Of a stretch of 64,000 nucleotides of DNA, positions 7,995 to 16,594 are shown piece after piece (positions within the stretch are counted from its first letter, which is position 1; each line of letters begins with the position of its first letter). A program made the translations under genes and the position numbers. Below the pieces are notes generated by a model that saw only the letters and a list, made by a program, of their open reading frames with translations, ran no database searches and was not told the DNA's origin. Source of the stretch: Pseudolabrys sp. (GTDB lineage Bacteria; Pseudomonadota; Alphaproteobacteria; Rhizobiales; Xanthobacteraceae); contig JAUXXH010000023.1 of assembly GCA_030684935.1 (NCBI GenBank), forward strand, positions 1 through 64,000, written 5' to 3'.

Positions 7995-9425
7995 TCAACC
8001 GAAGATTCTGAGCCAGCCGATGATGCGCCGCAGCAAGGGGCGCGTCAAATCTGGCGTGAAAAAGTCGATAGCCGCACGTTTCCCGATCTCCGAGAGCGTC
8101 GGGTACGGCACCACAATACCGGTGAAAGCCCGGATGTTCATTCCCTGCGAAATCGCCAGCGTCCAGGCGGTGATCAGTTCGCCGGCCTGTGCACCGACAA
8201 TGGTGGCGCCCAGGATCGTGCCGTTGCGCTTGACGATCACCTTGATATGGCCGTGCGTCTCGCGTTCGGTCTGGGCGCGATCGTTGTCATGATACGGCCA
8301 GCGCAGAATGCGGATCTTGATATTGCGCTCGCGCGCCTGCGCTTCGGTCAATCCGGTCTGCGCCAGTTCGGGCTCGGTATAGGTGACCCAAGGGATGACG
8401 TCTTTGTTCACCCGGACCGGCAGACGAAACAGCGCGTTCCGGATCACCAGACCGGCGTGATAGTTGGCGGCATGGGTGAACTGCGGCTGACCCGCCGCGA
8501 CATCGCCAATGGCGTAAATGCGGCTGTTGCTGGTCTTCAGCTTGCGGTTCACGGCGATGCCGCTGCGATCATATTTGACGCCCGCAGCCTCCAGACCAAG
8601 CCCCTCGACCGTGGCCTTGCGTCCGGTCGCGACCAGGAGATGCGTGGCGTCGATGGTCTCCTCGCCGCCGGCGCCCTCGATCGTCGCGGTGGCCGTGCCG
8701 ACAGTCGTTTTCACTCGCGTCACTTTCACACCGCTGCGCACCACGACGCCTTCGCGTTCGAGCTGCGCCAGAACGATCGCGGCGCATTCCGGGTCGTCCT
8801 TGGCGAGCGGCGTGGCCGCCTCCAGCACCGTCACGTCGCTGCCGAGACGGCGGAACGCCTGCGCCATTTCCAGGCCGATCGGCCCGCCGCCAATGATGAG
8901 CAGATGCTTCGGCCGCTGCGTCATATTGAAAATGGTCTCGTTGGTGAAATACGGCCCCTGGTCGAGGCCGTCGATCGGCGGCGCCGCCGGCATCGATCCG
9001 GTCGCGATCACGAAACGGCGGGCGCGGATTTCAAACTGGTCGCCAACCGAGACGGTGCGGCGGTCCTTGAAAATGGCCTGACCCTTGATCACCCTGACAC
9101 CGAGCCCGGTGAAGCGCTCGGTCGAATCGACCGGCGCGATGGCGCCGATGACCTCGTGCACATGGTCGTGCACCGCCCGGAAGTCGACCGTGACATCCGG
9201 CGTTGTTACGCCGAAGGCGCCAGAGTGCCGCATGGTCTCGGCGCGCTTCGCCGCTGCCAGCAAAGCCTTTGACGGCACGCAGCCGGTGTTGAGGCAGTCG
9301 CCGCCCATCTTGTGGCGTTCGATCAGCACCACCGGCACGCCGAACGCCGCCGCGGCCGCCGCCACCGACAATCCGCCGGAGCCGCCGCCAATCACGCAGA
9401 TATCGGGTGTGAGCTTTTCAACCAT
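7995..9425 (-). CDS. Pyridine nucleotide-disulfide oxidoreductase (Lpd/MerA-like)
   Basis: The 476-aa flavoprotein has an N-terminal FAD motif (CVIGGGSGGLS at 10-20), the redox-active disulfide GGDCLNTGCVPSK (C44 and C49), a central NAD-binding motif (IIGGGPIGLEMA) and a second FAD motif (YAIGDVA). The C-terminal dimer domain has VPYPTLSE where lipoamide dehydrogenase and glutathione reductase carry a catalytic His two or three residues before the Pro; that His is absent here. It is therefore probably not a classical E3 lipoamide dehydrogenase but one of the many uncharacterised relatives. It lies between a TVP38-type membrane protein gene and a histidine kinase gene on the same strand; this TVP38-flavoprotein pairing recurs in proteobacteria. 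Confidence 0.82.
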   Translation of the reverse strand: MVEKLTPDICVIGGGSGGLSVAAAAAAFGVPVVLIERHKMGGDCLNTGCVPSKALLAAAKRAETMRHSGAFGVTTPDVTVDFRAVHDHVHEVIGAIAPVDSTERFTGLGVRVIKGQAIFKDRRTVSVGDQFEIRARRFVIATGSMPAAPPIDGLDQGPYFTNETIFNMTQRPKHLLIIGGGPIGLEMAQAFRRLGSDVTVLEAATPLAKDDPECAAIVLAQLEREGVVVRSGVKVTRVKTTVGTATATIEGAGGEETIDATHLLVATGRKATVEGLGLEAAGVKYDRSGIAVNRKLKTSNSRIYAIGDVAAGQPQFTHAANYHAGLVIRNALFRLPVRVNKDVIPWVTYTEPELAQTGLTEAQARERNIKIRILRWPYHDNDRAQTERETHGHIKVIVKRNGTILGATIVGAQAGELITAWTLAISQGMNIRAFTGIVVPYPTLSEIGKRAAIDFFTPDLTRPLLRRIIGWLRIFG

Positions 9426-9446
9426 GCGGCAACACTAACGGATTCG

Positions 9447-10235
9447 TCACGACGATGCGCGCGGCCGCGCCCGCAGCCGTTTCACCGCCACCGGGACCAG
9501 CGCCAGCAGCCCGAGCGCAAGCATCGCGAGGAGCATTTGCGACGTCAGCACGTCCCACGGATTGAAGGTCATCGCACAATCGGCGCGGCCGGCGGCGCGG
9601 CATGACCGAAATGTCGCGGCCTGTGCCGAAATGATGCTGTCGAGACCGGTGCCGGCGAAGGCATAGACGAACGAAGCCGGGATAATGCCGATCGCGGTCG
9701 CGGCGACGAATGGCCCCAACCGGACACCGGCGAAGGCCGGCACCAGATTGACCAGAAAAAACGGAAAAGCAGGCACCAGCCGCAGGAACAGCAGATAGCT
9801 GAAGGCGTCGTCGCGGAAGCCTTGCGCCAGCTTGGCCGCGCGCGGACCGGCCCTGCGCAGCAAGGGCTCGCCAAAGGCGCTGCGGGCTACCAGAAAGATC
9901 AGGGTCGCGCCGACGGTGGCCCCGACCACCGCCGCCAGGCCGCCGGTGACCAGTCCGAACAGGAAGCCGCCGGTCAGCGTCAGTACCGTCGCGCCCGGAA
10001 CAGAGGCCACCACCACGAGGATATAGAGCGCCAGGAAGGCCAGCACGGCGACGATCCGATGATCCTCGACCAGCCGGTCGATGGCCAACCGGTGATCGAC
10101 CAGCGCCTCAAGGGAGATCCCGCTGCGTCCAATGGCGAGATAGACCGCTCCCGCCAACAGGACGAGGCCGATCACCGGCCAGAACCGGCGGATCAGGCCG
10201 CGGTGCGGCGCAGTGGAAGGGGAACTTTGGGCCAT
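9447..10235 (-). CDS. TVP38/TMEM64 (DedA-like) membrane protein
   Basis: This 262-aa integral membrane protein carries the family core: a SVPGATVLTLTGGFLFG segment followed by GATVGATLIFLVAR, then FLRLVPAFPFFLVNLVPAFAGV. About five to six hydrophobic segments are visible. Members of the VTT/DedA fold are linked to lipid scrambling or membrane homeostasis, but the bacterial TVP38 role is unsettled. The ATG at 10235 is chosen over an upstream in-frame start at 10349, which would add a non-conserved arm. The next gene on the strand, 21 bp away, encodes a flavoprotein. Confidence 0.82.
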   Translation of the reverse strand: MAQSSPSTAPHRGLIRRFWPVIGLVLLAGAVYLAIGRSGISLEALVDHRLAIDRLVEDHRIVAVLAFLALYILVVVASVPGATVLTLTGGFLFGLVTGGLAAVVGATVGATLIFLVARSAFGEPLLRRAGPRAAKLAQGFRDDAFSYLLFLRLVPAFPFFLVNLVPAFAGVRLGPFVAATAIGIIPASFVYAFAGTGLDSIISAQAATFRSCRAAGRADCAMTFNPWDVLTSQMLLAMLALGLLALVPVAVKRLRARPRASS

Positions 10236-10337
10236 CCGGGCTGTATACACGAGCCCGGAGCCGATCCGGCGCCCTGTCACTGCCTTGTGACGCAGTGTGA
10301 CCGGGATGAGCGGCGCCCCATGGGGCCGCCAGTCGCA

Positions 10338-10366
10338 TTGACGGGCCAAGCCCCCTCCCTTATAAG
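10338..10366 (+). promoter_or_regulatory. Sigma-70 type promoter of rpmH-rnpA-yidC
   Basis: TTGACG (10338-10343) and TATAAG (10361-10366) are separated by 17 bp, near consensus. The site is about 110 bp upstream of rpmH and in the right orientation for the ribosomal protein and RNase P operon. Confidence 0.78.
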
Positions 10367-10477
10367 CCGCGCAAATATTCAGCTGTTTCGCACAAATCTG
10401 CGCCTTTCAGGCCGATTTGGGGGAGCGGCAATTGGCACCCTCGCCGCCATACGGCGCGATCTTCGGAGTACTTCATC

Positions 10478-10612
10478 GTGAAGCGGACCTATCAACCGAG
10501 CAAGCTCGTGCGCAAGCGCCGTCACGGATTTCGCGCGCGCATGGAGACCGTTGGCGGCCGCAAGGTGCTGAACGCCCGGCGCGCCCGCGGCCGCAAGCGG
10601 CTTTCCGCTTAA
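10478..10612 (+). CDS. rpmH: 50S ribosomal protein L34
   Basis: The 44-residue product (start [18 protein letters not shown], end RGRKRLSA) is a full-length L34, a very basic protein of the large ribosomal subunit. The start codon is GTG at 10478. It is followed by rnpA and yidC, the conserved rpmH-rnpA-yidC order. The gap to rnpA (about 90 bp) contains a dispersed palindromic repeat. Confidence 0.97.
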   Translation: MKRTYQPSKLVRKRRHGFRARMETVGGRKVLNARRARGRKRLSA

Positions 10613-10661
10613 GCACATGATCCCGGAAAGTGAATACCGCTTTTCGGGAAAACTCATGTGC
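10613..10661. repeat. Dispersed palindrome (family A), copy 1
   Basis: GCACATGA (10613-10620) pairs with TCATGTGC (10654-10661), and inner TCCCGGAAA with TTTTCGGGA. The inner sequence matches another copy at 29735-29783. The hairpin starts directly after the rpmH stop codon and may act as a processing or stability element between rpmH and rnpA. Confidence 0.75.
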
Positions 10662-10703
10662 CATCTCTAATAGCGGTCGTTTGACGCCGCTCGCATTGCT
10701 TCC

Positions 10704-11054
10704 ATGGAACGATTGCGGCAACGGGCGGACTTTCTGGCCGCGGCGTCCGGAACCAAAGTTCCGGCCCCGGCGGTGGTGCTCCAGGCGCGCAAACGGGCCG
10801 ACGATGGCCCGGCGCGATGCGGCTTTACCGTCTCGAAAAAAGTTGGCAATGCGGTGCAGCGCAACCGGGTCCGCCGGCGCTTGCGCGAAATCGTTCGGCT
10901 TTCGGGGTTCAAGCGTATGCTGGCCGGACACGATTACGTGCTGATCGGCCGCGGCGCGGCCCTGACGCTGCCTTTCGAACGCATTGCCGCGGACGTTGAT
11001 GGGGCGTTGCGGCGTATCCATGCGGCGCGTAACGGCAATACGGGATCCCGATGA
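10704..11054 (+). CDS. rnpA: Ribonuclease P protein component
   Basis: The 116-aa basic protein has the family signature NAVQRNRVRRRLRE (about residues 48-61), in which the RNR motif contacts the catalytic RNA, and CGFTVSKKVGNAV just before it. It helps RNase P RNA bind pre-tRNA 5' leaders. The gene overlaps yidC by 4 nt (ATGA at 11051) and follows rpmH, as in most bacteria. Confidence 0.96.
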   Translation: MERLRQRADFLAAASGTKVPAPAVVLQARKRADDGPARCGFTVSKKVGNAVQRNRVRRRLREIVRLSGFKRMLAGHDYVLIGRGAALTLPFERIAADVDGALRRIHAARNGNTGSR

Positions 11055-12904
11055 CCGACAACAAGAACACCCTCCTCGCCATCGTGCTGTCGGCGATCGT
11101 GCTGATCGGTTGGCAGTACTTCTTCGCCATTCCGCAGGAGAAGGCGCGGCAGGAGCAACTGGCAACGCAGCAGGCGGCCCAGCGCGCGGCCACACCGCAA
11201 ACGCCGGCCGCGCAGCCCGGCCAGCCGGTCCAGCCCGGTCAACCGGTGCCCGTCCCGGCGCAACCCGGCGCGCCGCTGCCCCCCGGCCAGACCATCCAGC
11301 CCTCCGCCTCGGTCACCCGCGCCGCCACGATCGCCGCCGGCCCCCGCATTCCGATCGCCACCGAGAGCCTGCAAGGCTCGATCGCGCTCAAGGGCGGCCG
11401 GATCGACGATCTGGCGCTGCTCAAGTTCCGCGAGCGCGTCGATCCGAAATCGCCGCCGATCATCCTGCTGTCGCCGTCCGGCAGCCCGCAGCCGTTCTAT
11501 GCCGAATTCGGCTGGACCAATGCCGCCGGCGGCGCCGTCAAGGTGCCGACCGCCGATACGGTATGGACGCAGGCCAGTTCCGGCACGCTCAGTGTCGGCC
11601 GCCCGGCGACGCTGACCTGGGATAATGGCGAGGGCATCGAATTCCGCCGCACCATCACCGTCGACGACAAGTACCTTTTCACCATCAGGGACGACGTGGT
11701 GAACAAGGGTACGACCCCGATCTCGCTCTATCCCTACGCATTGATCTCGCGCCACGGCACGCCGAAGACCGAAGGCTTTTACATCCTTCATGAAGGCTTC
11801 ATCGGTGTGCTCGGCGAGCAGGGCCTGCAGGAGTTCTCCTACTCCAACGTCGAAGAAAAGAAGGTGGTCAACTTCGACGTGACCAATGCCTGGTTCGGCC
11901 TCACCGACAAATACTGGGCGGCGACGCTGCTGCCCGACAGCACCGCGCATCTGAAGGCGCGGTTCTCGTCCGGCCTCTTGGGCACAACCAAGACCTATCA
12001 GACCGATTACCTGCTCGACGTGCAGACCATTGCGCCCGGCGCCACCGGATCGGCCAACGCCAAGCTGTTCGCCGGCGCCAAGGAAACCCGCGTCATCACC
12101 GAGTACGAAAAGCAGTTTTCGCTCAACCGTTTCGAGCTGCTGATCGACTGGGGCTGGTTCTATTTCATCACCAAGCCGATGTTCTGGGTGATCGACTACT
12201 TCTTCCACATGTTCGGCAATTTCGGCGTCGCCATTCTGCTGGTCACAGTGCTGATCAAGATCGTGTTCTACCCGCTGGCCAACAAGTCCTACGCCTCGAT
12301 GGCGAAGATGAAGGCGGTGCAGCCGCAGATGACGGCGCTGCGCGAACGCTACAAGGACGACAAGGCCAAGCAGCAGCAAGCGCTGATGGAATTGTACAAA
12401 ACCGAGAAGATCAATCCGCTGGCCGGCTGTCTGCCGATTCTGGTGCAGATCCCGGTGTTCTTCGCGCTCTACAAGGTGCTGTTCGTCACCATCGAAATGC
12501 GGCACGCGCCGTTCTTCGGCTGGATCAAGGACCTGTCGGCGCCGGATCCGACCAACCTGTTCAACCTGTTCGGTCTGCTGCCGTTCGATCCGACGCTTAT
12601 CCCGGCGATCGGACCGTTCCTGCATCTCGGCGTCTGGCCGCTGATCATGGGCGTGACGATGTGGGCGCAGATGAAGCTCAATCCAACGCCGCCGGATCCG
12701 ACCCAGGCGATGATCTTCAACTGGATGCCGGTGATCTTCACCTTCATGCTGGCCACCTTCCCGGCCGGTCTGGTGATCTACTGGGCCTGGAACAACTCGC
12801 TGTCGGTGCTGCAGCAGAGCGTGATCATGCGCAAGCACGGCGCCAAGATCGAACTGTTCGACAACATCAAGGCGATATTCGTCCGCAAGAAGCCGCAGGA
12901 ATAA
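11051..12904 (+). CDS. yidC: Membrane protein insertase YidC/Oxa1
   Basis: The 617-aa insertase has an N-terminal membrane helix (about 8-25: TLLAIVLSAIVLIGWQYFF), a Pro/Gln-rich linker with repeated QPGQPV units (about 45-85), a large periplasmic domain (about 95-350) and the C-terminal Oxa1 core with five helices (from FYFITKPMFWVIDYFF; NPLAGCLPILVQIPVFFALY; GLVIYWAWNNSLSVLQQ). It inserts proteins into the inner membrane alone or with SecYEG. It overlaps rnpA by 4 nt. The expanded Pro-rich linker is the only non-standard feature. Confidence 0.97.
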   Translation: MTDNKNTLLAIVLSAIVLIGWQYFFAIPQEKARQEQLATQQAAQRAATPQTPAAQPGQPVQPGQPVPVPAQPGAPLPPGQTIQPSASVTRAATIAAGPRIPIATESLQGSIALKGGRIDDLALLKFRERVDPKSPPIILLSPSGSPQPFYAEFGWTNAAGGAVKVPTADTVWTQASSGTLSVGRPATLTWDNGEGIEFRRTITVDDKYLFTIRDDVVNKGTTPISLYPYALISRHGTPKTEGFYILHEGFIGVLGEQGLQEFSYSNVEEKKVVNFDVTNAWFGLTDKYWAATLLPDSTAHLKARFSSGLLGTTKTYQTDYLLDVQTIAPGATGSANAKLFAGAKETRVITEYEKQFSLNRFELLIDWGWFYFITKPMFWVIDYFFHMFGNFGVAILLVTVLIKIVFYPLANKSYASMAKMKAVQPQMTALRERYKDDKAKQQQALMELYKTEKINPLAGCLPILVQIPVFFALYKVLFVTIEMRHAPFFGWIKDLSAPDPTNLFNLFGLLPFDPTLIPAIGPFLHLGVWPLIMGVTMWAQMKLNPTPPDPTQAMIFNWMPVIFTFMLATFPAGLVIYWAWNNSLSVLQQSVIMRKHGAKIELFDNIKAIFVRKKPQE

Positions 12905-12922
12905 GCTTGCAGCCCGACTGCG

Positions 12923-13012
12923 ACGCCGTCATCGCCGGGCTTGTCCCGGCGATCTCGTTTAGACTGCCCGTGCGCGGCCCCGTTCGCGCACGGAAAAGCC
13001 GGATATGACAAC
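12923..13012. repeat. Composite intergenic palindrome (family B), copy 1
   Basis: ATCGCCGGG (12931-12939) pairs with CCCGGCGAT (12945-12953), and a second hairpin of GTGCGCG/CGCGCAC follows. The unit begins GTCATCGCCGGG and ends GATATGACAAC. It fills the gap between yidC and engB; a related copy is at 20908-21064. Confidence 0.7.
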
Positions 13013-13015
13013 GCG

Positions 13016-13669
13016 ATGGATAAGCCGACCGAATTCAAGCGCGGCGAAATAGAAGTCGGGCGGCTGTTGTTCGCCGCCGACTGGCAGTTCGTGGCCGCCG
13101 CCAATTCCGAAGTCTCGCTGCCGCCGATGCGCGGCGTCGAGATCGCCTTTGCCGGCCGTTCCAATGTCGGAAAGTCGAGCCTGATCAACGCGCTGACCGG
13201 CCGAAAGGCGCTGGCGCGCACCTCGCGCACCCCCGGCCGCACCCAGGAACTGATCTTCTTCACCGGCGGCGGCAACCTCAACATCGTCGACATGCCGGGC
13301 TACGGCTACGCCGCCGCCGCCAAATCGAAAATTGCCGCCTGGACGGCGCTGATCGACGCCTTTCTGCGCGGCCGCACCAACCTCGCCCGCGTCTATGTGC
13401 TGATCGACGCCCGCCACGGCATCAAGGACACCGACGCGCCGACCTTCGAGGCGCTGCGCCGGGCCGCCGTGAGTTTCCAGCTGATCCTGACCAAGGCCGA
13501 CGCGATTTCCGCCGCCGAACTCTCCGCGCGCATTGCCGAGGTCGAGACGGCGCTGATCAAGCTGCCGGCGGCGTTTCCGCAGGTGCTGGCGACTTCGGCG
13601 CATGACGGCAAAGGCATTCCCGAACTGCGCGCGTCGATCGCCCGGCTGCTGGCGGAGCGCCGCCGCTAA
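13016..13669 (+). CDS. engB: Ribosome biogenesis GTP-binding protein EngB (YihA/YsxC)
   Basis: The 217-aa GTPase has all G motifs: G1 GRSNVGKSSLINAL (about residues 46-59), G2 region SRTPGRTQ, G3 DMPGYGYA and G4 TKAD. EngB proteins assist late assembly of the 50S subunit. The start at 13016 (MDKPTEFKRG) is preferred because an earlier in-frame start would translate a palindromic repeat. It lies in the usual yidC-engB-argB order. Confidence 0.95.
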   Translation: MDKPTEFKRGEIEVGRLLFAADWQFVAAANSEVSLPPMRGVEIAFAGRSNVGKSSLINALTGRKALARTSRTPGRTQELIFFTGGGNLNIVDMPGYGYAAAAKSKIAAWTALIDAFLRGRTNLARVYVLIDARHGIKDTDAPTFEALRRAAVSFQLILTKADAISAAELSARIAEVETALIKLPAAFPQVLATSAHDGKGIPELRASIARLLAERRR

Positions 13670-13687
13670 ATCGCGAGGATTGCACCG

Positions 13688-14044
13688 ATGAACCCGATTC
13701 TGATCGCCTTGGCCGGACTGATGGGCGCCTTCGGCGTCGTGCTGACCGCGGCCGGCGCCCACGGCAAGCCCGGCGCGGGGCTCGACAGCGCCGGCTATCT
13801 GCTGCTGATCCACGCCGTCGCCATCATCGCGGTCGTTGCCGCCGCCGGCCTGGTCCAGCGCCCGGTCGCGACCGTCGCGCTGGCCGGCTTTGTCCTCGGC
13901 GCCGGCCTGTTCGCCGCCGATGTCGCCGCCCGCGCCTGGCTCGGCACCCGGCTGTTTCCGATGGCCGCGCCGGCCGGCGGCGTCATCATGATCCTGAGCT
14001 GGCTGACGCTGGCCGTGGCGGCGCTGGCGGCGATGCGCGCTTAA
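13688..14044 (+). CDS. DUF423-like small membrane protein
   Basis: This 118-aa very hydrophobic protein has four predicted membrane helices and starts LAGLMGAFGVVLTAAGAHG, which resembles the DUF423 (YgdD) family hallmark of a small-residue helix followed by GAHG. No function is known. It lies between engB and argB in the same direction and is likely co-transcribed. Confidence 0.7.
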   Translation: MNPILIALAGLMGAFGVVLTAAGAHGKPGAGLDSAGYLLLIHAVAIIAVVAAAGLVQRPVATVALAGFVLGAGLFAADVAARAWLGTRLFPMAAPAGGVIMILSWLTLAVAALAAMRA

Positions 14045-14113
14045 GCTGACACCCCTTCCGTCCGGCGGCGACCGCCGGTACAAGAACCGGCCCGTCCTTC
14101 GCGAGACCCGTTC

Positions 14114-14995
14114 ATGACCGATCCTCAGGAACAAGCCCGCATTCTGTCCGAGGCGCTGCCGCACATGCAGCGCTATGACGAGGAAATCGTCGTCGTGAAA
14201 TATGGCGGCCACGCCATGGGCGACGAGGCCGCGGCGCGCGATTTCGCCCGCGACATCGTGCTGCTCGAGCAGGCGGCGATCAATCCCGTGGTGGTGCATG
14301 GCGGCGGGCCGCAGATCGCGGCCATGCTGAAGAAGCTCGGCATCAAGTCCGAATTCGCCGCCGGGCTTCGCATCACCGATGCCGCCACCGTCGAGATCGT
14401 CGAGATGGTGCTGGCCGGCTCGATCAACAAGCAGATCGTCGGCTACATCAACGCCGCCGGCGGCAAGGCCATCGGCCTGTGCGGCAAGGACGGCAACATG
14501 GTGACGGCCAGAAAGGCGACGCGCACCGTGGTCGATCCGGATTCGATGATCGAGAAGGTCGTCGATCTCGGCTTTGTCGGCGAGCCCGACAAGGTGGACC
14601 TGTTCGTGCTCAACGCCGTGCTCGGCAAGGAGATGATCCCGGTGCTGGCGCCGGTCGCGACCTCCGCCGACGGCGGCACCTTCAACGTCAACGCCGACAC
14701 CTTCGCCGGCGCCATTGCCGGCGCGCTGAAGGCCAAGCGCCTGCTGCTGCTGACCGACGTGCCGGGCGTGCTCGACAAGTCGAAGAAGCTGATCCCGGAA
14801 TTGTCGGTCGCCGACGCGCGCAAGCTCATCGCCGACGGCACGATTTCCGGCGGTATGATCCCCAAGGTCGAGACCTGCATCTATGCGCTCGACCAGGGCG
14901 TCGAGGGCGTCGTCATCATGGACGGCAAGGTGCCGCACGCGGTGCTGCTGGAGCTGATGACCGACCACGGCGTCGGCACGCTGATGCATCGGTAG
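14114..14995 (+). CDS. argB: Acetylglutamate kinase
   Basis: The 293-aa enzyme phosphorylates N-acetylglutamate in arginine biosynthesis. Visible family features are [11 protein letters not shown] (phosphate-binding Lys and Gly loop, about 28-38), VVHGGGPQI (about 59-67), [12 protein letters not shown] (about 195-206), LTDVPGVLD and a C-terminal [10 protein letters not shown]. Length and motifs are normal. The engB-argB neighbourhood is typical for Rhizobiales. Confidence 0.96.
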   Translation: MTDPQEQARILSEALPHMQRYDEEIVVVKYGGHAMGDEAAARDFARDIVLLEQAAINPVVVHGGGPQIAAMLKKLGIKSEFAAGLRITDAATVEIVEMVLAGSINKQIVGYINAAGGKAIGLCGKDGNMVTARKATRTVVDPDSMIEKVVDLGFVGEPDKVDLFVLNAVLGKEMIPVLAPVATSADGGTFNVNADTFAGAIAGALKAKRLLLLTDVPGVLDKSKKLIPELSVADARKLIADGTISGGMIPKVETCIYALDQGVEGVVIMDGKVPHAVLLELMTDHGVGTLMHR

Positions 14996-15032
14996 GGCGG
15001 CGTACGCGGGCGATTTGTGATAGAGTGGCATC

Positions 15033-15254
15033 ATGATGAGCAAGCTCAAGGACGTGCTGGACCGGGTCGGAACCTGGCCGGACGAGGCTCAACAGGAACT
15101 GGCCGAAATCGCGCTCGAAATCGAGGCCGGATTCCGCGGCGGCGCCTACCAAGCCACCGCCGATGAATTGCGGGCCATCGATGAGGCCGACGCCAGCGGC
15201 GTGGCATCCGACCACGACGTCAAAGCCGCGTTCCGGTCCTTCCGTCGTGCATGA
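15033..15254 (+). CDS. Probable antitoxin of a ParE/RelE-type pair
   Basis: The 73-aa acidic protein (SKLKDVLDRVGTWPDEAQ, then LAEIALEIEAGFRGG) sits directly upstream of a ParE/RelE-like toxin gene and overlaps it by 4 nt (ATGA at 15251). The sequence ending (DHDVKAAFRSFRRA) suggests the toxin-binding tail. Two ATG codons (15033 and 15036) are possible starts. Identification rests on size, coupling and neighbour, with no strong DNA-binding motif seen. Confidence 0.7.
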   Translation: MMSKLKDVLDRVGTWPDEAQQELAEIALEIEAGFRGGAYQATADELRAIDEADASGVASDHDVKAAFRSFRRA

Positions 15255-15541
15255 AGGTCGAATATTCCAATCGCGCGTTGATCGATCTGCGCAGAGCGGC
15301 GGCGGATAGCCGCGAGTTTGGCGATGCCGTCGCTATCGCGCTTGAGGCTCGAATTGTCGCCGTCGTTCGACGCATCGCCGAACATCCAAAGGCGGCGCAG
15401 GGCGTCACCGACCGGCCCGGCATTCACGTCGTGCCTCTCCTCCGTTATCCCTACAAAATCTTCTCCCGGGTGTATGAGGGCCGCGTCAGAATCCTTCACA
15501 TCCGGCACACGTCGCGCCAGCCGTGGCCCGGCAAGCGCTGA
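15251..15541 (+). CDS. ParE/RelE-superfamily toxin
   Basis: The 96-aa protein has the compact ParE/RelE pattern: KVEYSNRALIDLRRA at the N-terminus, a central helix AEHPKAAQGV, then the strand-rich C-terminus GIHVVPLLRYPYKIFSRV and VRILHIRHTSRQP ending in basic residues. Such toxins act on gyrase (ParE) or mRNA in ribosomes (RelE); the C-terminal HTSR pattern is closer to ParE-like members. It is coupled to the antitoxin gene by a 4-nt overlap. Activity is inferred. Confidence 0.82.
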   Translation: MKVEYSNRALIDLRRAAADSREFGDAVAIALEARIVAVVRRIAEHPKAAQGVTDRPGIHVVPLLRYPYKIFSRVYEGRVRILHIRHTSRQPWPGKR

Positions 15542-15583
15542 CCTTCCGATGGCGACGCGGGCACGTTCCGCTAGCATGTCCCA

Positions 15584-16591
15584 ATGATTCGAACCTTGCA
15601 CGGCATCGTTATTGGACTGGGCCTCGCACTCGGCACGCTCACCGGCGTCACCGCCGCCCAGGCCGAACTATCGCTGTGCAATCGCACCAGCTACGTGATG
15701 GATGCGGCGATCGGGCTGGAGCGGCGCGCCATGGTCTCGACCCGCGGCTGGTTCCGGATCGATCCCGGCCAGTGCCGCCAGGTCGTCGAAGGGCCGCTCG
15801 ACATCGACATGGCCTATGTCTACGCCCGCACCGCGCCGGTTTACGGCAGCGCGCCGCTGCCGCAGGCGGGGCATGCCGCCTTCTGCGTGCGCGACGCCAA
15901 TTTCCAGTTTTCCGATGCCCGCGGCTGCCCGGTCAGCCAGCAGATGCAGTTCACCGCCGCCCGCCCGACCGACACCGGCCGCGGCCCGGAAATCCACCTC
16001 GCCGAGGAAGCCGACTACGACGACGCACAGGCGCGGCTCGCCGGCATTCAGCGCCTGCTGGTGATCGCCGGCTACGACGCCAACCCGATCGACGGCCTGC
16101 AGGGCAACAAGACCCAAGCCGCGCTGACGAAATTCATGGCCGACCGCAAGCTCGCGGCCGACGCCGCCACGGCAGCGGATTTTTTCGACACACTGCTCAA
16201 GGCCGCCGACAGCCCCGAAGGCACCGGCTTTGCCTGGTGCAACGACACCAGCCATGCCGTGATGGCAACGCTGGGCATTGTCGAGGGCAATGCCACCGTG
16301 ACGCGCGGCTGGTACCGGGTCGCGCCGGGCCGATGTGTGCGGCCGGACCTGCGCGGCGATCCGCGCCGCATCTACAGCTATGCCGAGGCGGTGGATGCCA
16401 ATGCCCGCACCATCAAGCGCGGCGAGACGGTGCTGTCCTGGGGCGGCGATGTTCCGCTCTGCACCCGCGACGGCCGGTTCGAACTGAGCGACCACAAGGA
16501 TTGCGCGGCGCGCGGCTTGAATTCGGCGGGTTTTGCCCTCATCGATATCGGCACGCAGCCCGCCACCACCGTCCGCTTCAGGGAACCCTAG
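15584..16591 (+). CDS. Exported protein with two DUF1036 domains and a peptidoglycan-binding-like region
   Basis: The 335-aa product has a signal peptide (cleavage about residue 27, AQAE) and two DUF1036-like units: the first about 30-125 (LSLCNRTSYVMDAAIG, then RGWFRIDPGQCRQV), the second about 210-328 (FAWCNDTSHAVMATLG, then RGWYRVAPGRCVRP). Conserved Cys recur at the same places in each unit. Between them about 148-205 (LAGIQRLLVIAGYDANPIDG) looks like a peptidoglycan-binding helical repeat. DUF1036 has no assigned function. The tandem duplication with an intervening wall-binding region suggests an envelope role. Confidence 0.75.
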   Translation: MIRTLHGIVIGLGLALGTLTGVTAAQAELSLCNRTSYVMDAAIGLERRAMVSTRGWFRIDPGQCRQVVEGPLDIDMAYVYARTAPVYGSAPLPQAGHAAFCVRDANFQFSDARGCPVSQQMQFTAARPTDTGRGPEIHLAEEADYDDAQARLAGIQRLLVIAGYDANPIDGLQGNKTQAALTKFMADRKLAADAATAADFFDTLLKAADSPEGTGFAWCNDTSHAVMATLGIVEGNATVTRGWYRVAPGRCVRPDLRGDPRRIYSYAEAVDANARTIKRGETVLSWGGDVPLCTRDGRFELSDHKDCAARGLNSAGFALIDIGTQPATTVRFREP

Positions 16592-16594
16592 TCT

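Noticed and set aside
10934..12838. A 634-codon minus-strand open frame opposite yidC
   Set aside because: Composition is an Arg/His/Gln-rich antisense artefact of a GC-rich gene; yidC on the plus strand is unambiguous.
12959..15049. A 696-codon minus-strand open frame opposite engB and argB
   Set aside because: Antisense artefact; the plus-strand genes carry full catalytic motifs.
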